Assembly: GCA_023402395.1 (NCBI GenBank)
Contig: JAEYGI010000053.1
Coordinates: forward strand, 62,001 to 126,000
Source of the DNA: Bacillota bacterium
GTDB taxonomy: Bacteria > Bacillota > UBA4882 > UBA8346
Direction of reading: 5' to 3'
Length of the DNA: 64,000 bases
The position numbers and the translations under genes are program-made. Under the pieces are notes generated by a model. That model was not told the origin of the DNA and did not search any database. It saw only the letters and a list, made by a program, of their open reading frames with translations. This document shows positions 63,189 through 64,000 of this stretch, one piece after another; the stretch's first letter is position 1; each line of letters opens with the position of its first letter.

Positions 63189-63734
63189 TCAAGCTCCGTC
63201 ATCCCTCTCCGCGAATCCGCTTCCTTGAGCCGCATCTCCGGAGAGGGCCGGGGTGAGGTGATCGGCATCCTTGAGAAACTCAAGCACCCCCCGCTCCAAC
63301 TGATCCTTCTCCCCGACCATCTGCCGCGCCCCTTCCCCCATCTGGAGCAACACCATATCCATGTGAAAAAAGTATCGCTTCAACTGAAGCAATACTTTTT
63401 CGATCTGAAGGAACCCTTCCTTCAAATGATCCTCTAATATTTCGATCTGGAGAAACTCTTTTTTCAAATGATCCTCCAACATTTCCATCTGGAGAAACAC
63501 TTTCTTCAAATGAAAATCTAATATTTCCACTTGAAGCGACCCTTGCTCCAACTGATCCGGTTCCCGGATCACCTGAAGCGGCTCTTGCTCCAGATGAAGC
63601 GGCCCCGCCCTCATCTGATCCAACCCCGCGATCAACTGATCGAACCTCTGGATCAGTTGCGGCGCGCCCCGCTCCATCCCCAGTTCCTGATTCGCCACTT
63701 GCGGCCGCCGCTCCGCCAGGTTCCGGCCGGCCAT
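63189..63734 (-). CDS. Possible coiled-coil protein encoded by array 3
   Basis: 181 codons, open across all 20 units on the minus strand only; the plus strand has stops inside the array. It reads heptads such as GFLQIEK, VLLQLKR, EDHLKKE and FDQLIAG, giving an amphipathic helix of about 140 residues. No good ribosome site was seen: GGAG is about 18 nt before the ATG. The last 30 codons are within the R2 repeat. Confidence 0.35.
   Translation of the reverse strand: MAGRNLAERRPQVANQELGMERGAPQLIQRFDQLIAGLDQMRAGPLHLEQEPLQVIREPDQLEQGSLQVEILDFHLKKVFLQMEMLEDHLKKEFLQIEILEDHLKEGFLQIEKVLLQLKRYFFHMDMVLLQMGEGARQMVGEKDQLERGVLEFLKDADHLTPALSGDAAQGSGFAERDDGA
63196..63270. repeat. R2 palindromic repeat, copy 3
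   Basis: Same 75-bp unit as at 58888 and 59666, joined almost directly to array 3. The minus-strand frame of array 3 runs into it and ends at 63189. Confidence 0.85.
63294..63704. repeat. 21-nt palindromic heptad-coding array 3 (20 units)
   Basis: Cores start at 63297, 63318 and every 21 nt to 63696 with no slip. Unit-by-unit homology with array 1 is obvious, for instance the shared stretch GTATCGCTTCAACTGAAGC. The two differ by base changes and by whole 21-nt units. A 34-nt near-perfect palindrome (63367-63400) with a T-run is present in both. Confidence 0.9.
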
Positions 63735-63836
63735 CGGAAAAACGTTTCAGTGTATCTCCGGCTTCGTCTCCAAACGTTTAACCATGTTAATTAAATTTCC
63801 GGCCCCAATTCGCCTCATTTTGGCCTGAAACCGGAT

Positions 63837-63865
63837 TTGCCGGCGATGAGGATCCGGGGTATAAT
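63837..63865 (+). promoter_or_regulatory. Promoter at the right edge
   Basis: TTGCCG, 17 bp, TATAAT on the plus strand. Downstream are two very short frames, 63910-63939 (MGQSNEAMK) and 63961-63993 (MGQETIGSGF), both starting ATGGGCCAG. The transcript continues beyond the window. Confidence 0.6.
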
Positions 63866-64000
63866 AAAACCATCAAGCAAGTCTAAAAACCAAAAGCGGG
63901 GCGATTTCAATGGGCCAGAGCAACGAAGCGATGAAATAAAAGGCGAAAGTGGTGAGTCCCATGGGCCAGGAAACGATTGGCAGCGGTTTTTGAAACACAT

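Noticed and set aside
63294..63704. CRISPR array
   Set aside because: Period is 21 nt with no separate spacer, units are diverged, and no cas genes are near.

Overview
The window looks like the chromosome of a spore-forming, probably two-membraned (diderm) Firmicute of moderately high G+C. Sporulation is indicated by an alpha/beta small acid-soluble spore protein (52709-52897), a Spo0E-like phosphatase (39392-39613), YqhV and UPF0756 membrane proteins, a YpiB/IDEAL protein and a ComA-type phosphosulfolactate synthase. An outer membrane is suggested by a signal-peptide beta-barrel protein ending in Phe (53413-54594). This combination recalls Limnochordia/Hydrogenispora-like lineages, but that placement is inference. 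No rRNA, tRNA, CRISPR array or complete insertion sequence was seen.

Layout. 1-17.5 kb: two giant minus-strand surface proteins in tandem, a YD-repeat (RHS) protein that runs off the left edge and a 3223-residue multi-Ig/PKD/beta-helix protein. 17.8-20.9 kb: a 21-nt repeat array, a zinc-ribbon membrane protein, an AraC/GyrI regulator and TrmO. 21-28.4 kb: a seven-gene minus-strand operon behind one promoter and a structured, terminator-ending leader. It encodes an ECF transporter (S, A, A, T), indolepyruvate:ferredoxin oxidoreductase IorAB and a PaaK-type CoA ligase, so it links uptake of an aromatic compound (possibly tryptophan) to aryl-pyruvate oxidation. 28.6-31.4 kb: two PilZ proteins. 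31.4-35.2 kb: an overlapping operon for a glycolipid glycosyltransferase, MFS permease, polysaccharide deacetylase and YkoP-like protein. 35-39.6 kb: lipoprotein, thiamine-binding protein, DUF2271 protein, an hsp20 gene broken by a palindromic element, a second 21-nt array, an XRE regulator and Spo0E. 39.8-45 kb: a GH2 beta-mannosidase-like and heparinase II/III-like pair. 45-52 kb: FRG protein, Lrp regulator and divergent metallo-hydrolase, M29 aminopeptidase, YpiB, HAD phosphatase and MurC. 52-56.6 kb: spore-related genes and the beta-barrel. 56.6-64 kb: a more AT-rich accessory region with two methyltransferases, an EFR1 flavodoxin/ferredoxin, a DUF559 nuclease bracketed by direct repeats, TetR, a ribbon-helix-helix protein with its own operators, and a third 21-nt array.

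The most unusual signal is the set of three arrays (17.9, 38.3 and 63.3 kb) with an exact 21-nt period. Each unit centres on a CANNTG palindrome usually flanked by complementary arms (GATC/GATC, CTTC/GAAG), and both strands read as seven-residue coiled-coil-like units such as DQLI or LQLK plus three residues. Units are diverged, yet no indel breaks the register within an array, and arrays 1 and 3 align unit by unit with gain or loss of whole units. Four other dispersed palindromic families (here called R1-R4) also occur, and one R3 copy has interrupted hsp20.
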